Source of the DNA: Limisalsivibrio acetivorans
GTDB lineage: Bacteria > Chrysiogenota > Deferribacteres > Deferribacterales > Geovibrionaceae
NCBI RefSeq assembly: GCF_000421105.1
Contig: NZ_ATWF01000001.1
Coordinates: 360,668 to 404,929 of the forward strand
Direction of reading: 5' to 3'
DNA: 44,262 bases
Both the position numbers and the translations under genes were made by a program. The stretch's first letter is position 1. The number at the start of each line of letters is the position of its first letter. The notes below the pieces were generated by a model, which was given only the letters and a program-made list of their open reading frames with translations, was not told the DNA's origin and did not search any database. Of this stretch, positions 42,199 through 44,262 are shown one piece after another.

Positions 42199-42340
42199 AG
42201 CCAACATGGATGTTGGCTCTGAAGGCGAAAGAAAGAACAGCTTTGCTGGTCTGACGTAGCCGGAAGTAAGCGGAGCGAAGGCTTTGCCGAGTGAAGCGGC
42301 AATGGAATTTCCATGGATGGAAAATTCCATAGATAAAAAT
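42199..42340 (+). repeat. Multi-hairpin module type I, copy 5
   Basis: X has entirely new arms, AGCCAACAT / ATGTTGGCT, around the same GG (42199-42218). Linker CTGAAGGCGAAAGA, Y AGAACAGC / GCTGGTCT (42234-42252), GTAGCCGGAAGT, Z AAGCGGAGCGAAGGCTTTGCC, W ATGGAATTTCCAT / ATGGAAAATTCCAT (42302-42330), AGATAAAAAT. The following 42341-42449 hold no feature I can support. Confidence 0.85.
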
Positions 42341-42449
42341 AAGCCCTGTCTTAAAACAATGCGATATTGAACAGTAACTAAAATAAGCATCCTACCTCCC
42401 CGCGGATTATTCTATTGTCAACATGATCGACATGTAATAAGATCCTGCT

Positions 42450-42788
42450 ATGAGCAATAAAAACCTCGAAATCATTTGTAAGAAAACTGTGGATCTTGGA
42501 CAGAAGCTTCTCGAAGCTGATGTTGACGAGAAGTATGTCCAGAGACTAAATGAATACAATAACTTCTTCGGCCAAGCTCTACAGATTATTAAAGAAAAAG
42601 ATATTGACGCTACCGAGCGAGAGGAGCTTCAAAGGCTCCATGAGTTCCATAGAAAGCTTGAGGCGAAACTGCAGGATGATAAGCAGAAGCTTAGAGCGGT
42701 GATCCAGAGTTTGAATAAAGGTTCATCGCTCAGAAAGAAATATTACGGCGGAAAGAAGAGCCCCAAGGCCTTTGACAGGAAATGCTGA
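42450..42788 (+). CDS. Small coiled-coil protein, unknown (possibly FlgN/FliT-like)
   Basis: 112 residues, helical and charged throughout, without signal peptide or membrane segment. Heptad-like stretches (CKKTVDLGQKLLEADVDEKY; LQRLHEFHRKLEAKLQDDKQ) suggest a helical hairpin. The basic end (NKGSSLRKKYYGGKKSPKAF) recalls the C-terminus of flagellar export chaperones of the FlgN/FliT group, where a helix pair is followed by a short GxxYxxxG-type tail. That resemblance is by eye and weak. No flagellar genes are adjacent. No strong ribosome site is visible before the ATG. Confidence 0.6.
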   Translation: MSNKNLEIICKKTVDLGQKLLEADVDEKYVQRLNEYNNFFGQALQIIKEKDIDATEREELQRLHEFHRKLEAKLQDDKQKLRAVIQSLNKGSSLRKKYYGGKKSPKAFDRKC

Positions 42789-43005
42789 AATAATATCTCA
42801 TCCTTGTATACCCCATCTAGAACTCCCCATAAGTGTTTAATATCAAGCTATTGCTAAAAAGGAACAATTACCGGTTCATGGAGCATAAGTTCCTATTGAA
42901 TATAATAATTGATTATAAGAAGAAGGGCAGAAACTCGTAAACCATTGGTAAAAGGTGTAAACGTATGTTTTTAAGATGTATCTGATTCTAAAGACACAAC
43001 AAAGG

Positions 43006-43030
43006 AGGAAATATCGATATGATATTTCCT
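43006..43030. other. Perfect 10-bp hairpin after hupB, overlapping a strong ribosome site
   Basis: AGGAAATATC (43006-43015) and GATATTTCCT (43021-43030) pair around GATAT. On the plus strand the stem hides an AAAGGAGG ribosome site (43001-43008) and the start of a 9-codon frame. On the minus strand it lies 45 bp after the hupB stop and could be its transcript end, although the tail (CCTTTGTTG) is a poor T run. Confidence 0.6.
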
Positions 43031-43048
43031 AGTCATGACAGACAGTAA
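43019..43048 (+). CDS. Possible 9-codon micro-ORF (MIFPSHDRQ)
   Basis: ATG 43019 to TAA 43046-43048, with AAAGGAGG at ideal spacing upstream. No known leader-peptide pattern, and no gene follows on the plus strand until murJ. The match may be a chance effect of the hairpin described at 43006. Confidence 0.2.
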   Translation: MIFPSHDRQ

Positions 43049-43074
43049 GAGGAAGACCTGAAGATTAGCAGGAC

Positions 43075-43359
43075 TTAGCTCATCTTGATGAGCAGTTCCT
43101 TAATCTCTTTACCAGGCTTAAAGTAGGGAACCTTCTTAGAGGGAACCTGAACCTTTTCACCGGTTTTGGGGTTTCTTCCGGTCTTGGAGTTCTTCTCTCT
43201 GATTTTGAAGCTTCCAAAGCCTCGAATCTCGACCTTGTCGTCTTCCTTAAGAGCTTCTTTGATTGAGTTGAAAACGCCGTTCACAATAAACTCGATCTGC
43301 TTTTTTGTCAGATTCTGGTTTTCCGCTGCAATCGCTTCGATCAGCTCTGATTTGGTCAT
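43075..43359 (-). CDS. hup: HU/IHF family DNA-binding protein
   Basis: 94 residues, usual size. The N-terminal helical body is MTKSELIEAIAAENQNLTKKQ. The beta-arm signature is complete: VEIRGFGSFKIREKNSKTGRNPKTGEKVQVPSKKVPYFKPGKEIKELL in outline, with the RNP motif whose Pro inserts into DNA. It bends and compacts DNA. The GFGSF and VPYFKPGKE elements fit the IHF-beta/HU group; which subunit it is cannot be decided from sequence alone. Ribosome site AAAGGAGC. A good promoter is at 43424-43452. HU-type proteins bind cruciform DNA, so it could interact with the hairpin repeats nearby (inference). Confidence 0.95.
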   Translation of the reverse strand: MTKSELIEAIAAENQNLTKKQIEFIVNGVFNSIKEALKEDDKVEIRGFGSFKIREKNSKTGRNPKTGEKVQVPSKKVPYFKPGKEIKELLIKMS

Positions 43360-43423
43360 AGCTAGCTCCTTTAACTTCTGAATTATCCAATAGACTGTGA
43401 TATCGAAATTTTTAATTTACAAC

Positions 43424-43452
43424 ATTATATCCAATGCCCTATAAAGTGTAAA
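43424..43452 (-). promoter_or_regulatory. Sigma-70-type promoter of hup
   Basis: On the minus strand TTTACA (43452-43447), 17-bp spacer, TATAAT (43429-43424). The start near 43417 gives a leader of about 58 nt. Confidence 0.78.
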
Positions 43453-43514
43453 GTGAAATGCCCATATTTTTTTAGTGTATCCTCTTTATATTGAACCATA
43501 ATTTAAGGGAAAGA

Positions 43515-44262
43515 ATGTCAAATTTTTTAAAAGGTATAATCAAGTCATCTTTTGGAATCCTTACCAGCCGTGTATTCGGGCTCCTTCGGGATATTTCCAT
43601 TGCCGCATTTTACGGAGCAAATGCTCTCACCGATGCTTTTTTTGTAGCCTATGCAATACCTAATCTTTTCCGTGCTTTTTTTGCAGAGGGAGCACTTTCC
43701 TCGGCATTCGTTCCATTCCTAAGCGACAATATGAAAGATGATAAGCGATCTGCAAACCAGTACCTCACGAGCATGTTTATATTCCTTGCGCTTATAACCT
43801 CAGGTATCGTACTGCTGTTTATTATGTTCCCGAAGCCAGTGATAATGCTCTTCATGCCCGGCTATGCGGACGATGCCGAGCTGATAGCCACCGCCGCCGG
43901 AATGCTCCGCTTTGTTATGCCGTATCTCCTTTTCATCAGTCTCTGCGGTCTTTTCACGGGTTTTTTGTACCTTCACAACAGCTACTATGTTCCATATTCA
44001 TCCACAGCGCTTCTTAATATCTCGATGATTGCAGGTGCATACCTCGGTTTCCGTTTCGGCGGTGACATATACTGGCTCTGCTACGGTGTAATAGCTGGCG
44101 GTGCCATCCAACTGATGTATATATTATTCTTCGCATTCCTCAATGGCTATAGACCGTCGCTCAGCGGGATACACCCCGATGTACCTAAAACATTCCGTAA
44201 GATACTCCCTTCCATCGCCGGGCTAGGGATTACCCAGCTCTATTTCACACTCGGCCGCATAA
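43515..44262 (+). CDS. murJ: Lipid II flippase MurJ, N-terminal part (cut by window edge)
   Basis: The frame is open from the ATG at 43515 to the window end (249 codons, no stop). AAGGGAAAG lies just upstream. MurJ (MviN) flips Lipid II across the inner membrane for peptidoglycan synthesis. The start SSFGILTSRVFGLLRDISIAAFYGANALTDAFFVAYAIPNLFR is highly characteristic, as is AEGALSSAFVPFLS. Five to six membrane segments are visible, with the conserved Arg of RVFGLLRD and the Asp of TDAFFVA. About half of the usual ~500 residues is present. Divergent from hup. Confidence 0.95.
   Translation, partial: MSNFLKGIIKSSFGILTSRVFGLLRDISIAAFYGANALTDAFFVAYAIPNLFRAFFAEGALSSAFVPFLSDNMKDDKRSANQYLTSMFIFLALITSGIVLLFIMFPKPVIMLFMPGYADDAELIATAAGMLRFVMPYLLFISLCGLFTGFLYLHNSYYVPYSSTALLNISMIAGAYLGFRFGGDIYWLCYGVIAGGAIQLMYILFFAFLNGYRPSLSGIHPDVPKTFRKILPSIAGLGITQLYFTLGRI

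Noticed and set aside
33388-42340. Integron attC array or IS element
   Set aside because: No RYYYAAC/GTTRRRY site pairs, no integrase or transposase frame, and no target-site duplications were recognisable.
42380-42415. Sigma-28 (flagellar) promoter before the coiled-coil gene
   Set aside because: TAAG-N14-GCGGATTA has several mismatches to TAAA-N15-GCCGATAA and the wrong spacing.

Overview
The window is a chromosomal segment of a free-living, motile or at least signal-rich, Gram-negative-type anaerobe or microaerobe with moderate GC. It carries bacterial lipoprotein, Lipid II flippase, HU and cytochrome bd genes, many two-component proteins, sigma-54 promoters and a PocR-type sensor. The gene content and style would fit Deferribacterota (Geovibrio/Denitrovibrio/Seleniivibrio-like). 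That placement is inference, since no 16S or phylogenetic marker search was possible.

Layout. (1) 1-5200: the 5' part of a FetB-type permease, an HD-GYP protein and an NtrC-type regulator lie on the minus strand. A clear sigma-54 promoter (3309-3324) then drives three small genes of unknown function, followed by a CaCA-type antiporter. (2) 5366-7490: a MoaE-like protein, tRNA-Pro(GGG) with promoter and terminator, and two unknown proteins. (3) 7589-14773: a signalling block with a PocR-PAS-PAS-PAS histidine kinase behind a second sigma-54 promoter, a second NtrC-type regulator in an operon with a FapA/DUF342 protein, a degenerate receiver-like protein behind a third sigma-54 promoter, and a receiver-SpoIIE-type phosphatase. 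(4) 14966-21790: a 1398-residue lipoprotein with 13 tandem Ig-like (BIG2) repeats, and a double-Cache PAS histidine kinase. (5) 21907-24765: one polypeptide joining an MrfA/YprA-like helicase to a DEDD exonuclease domain like MrfB/YprB. (6) 24943-30252: a tight biosynthetic operon of homoserine dehydrogenase, an ApgM-like protein that is probably the homoserine kinase, aspartate kinase and citramalate synthase. (7) 30448-36068: a metallophosphoesterase, a phasin-like/UbiB pair and cydAB. (8) 37671-41568: an Rrf2 regulator and a translationally coupled gph-mtaD-purB operon. (9) 42450-end: a coiled-coil protein, HU and the start of murJ.

The most unusual content is non-coding. Three intergenic tracts (33388-33690, 36460-37665, 41578-42340) are built from modular repeats with several hairpins each. 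Short linkers are conserved. The hairpin arms are replaced from copy to copy, yet both arms change together so pairing is kept, and many hairpins share the same central CATGGATG. There are five copies of one module of about 140 bp (two of them inverted), two full copies and one partial copy of a second module of about 165 bp, and two copies of a 408-bp direct repeat of equal length. I recognise no transposase, CRISPR or integron component near them.

The three sigma-54 promoters, two sigma-54 activators and two unpaired kinases of the same HQWRQP class suggest a locally connected regulatory network. All kinase-regulator pairings are inference.
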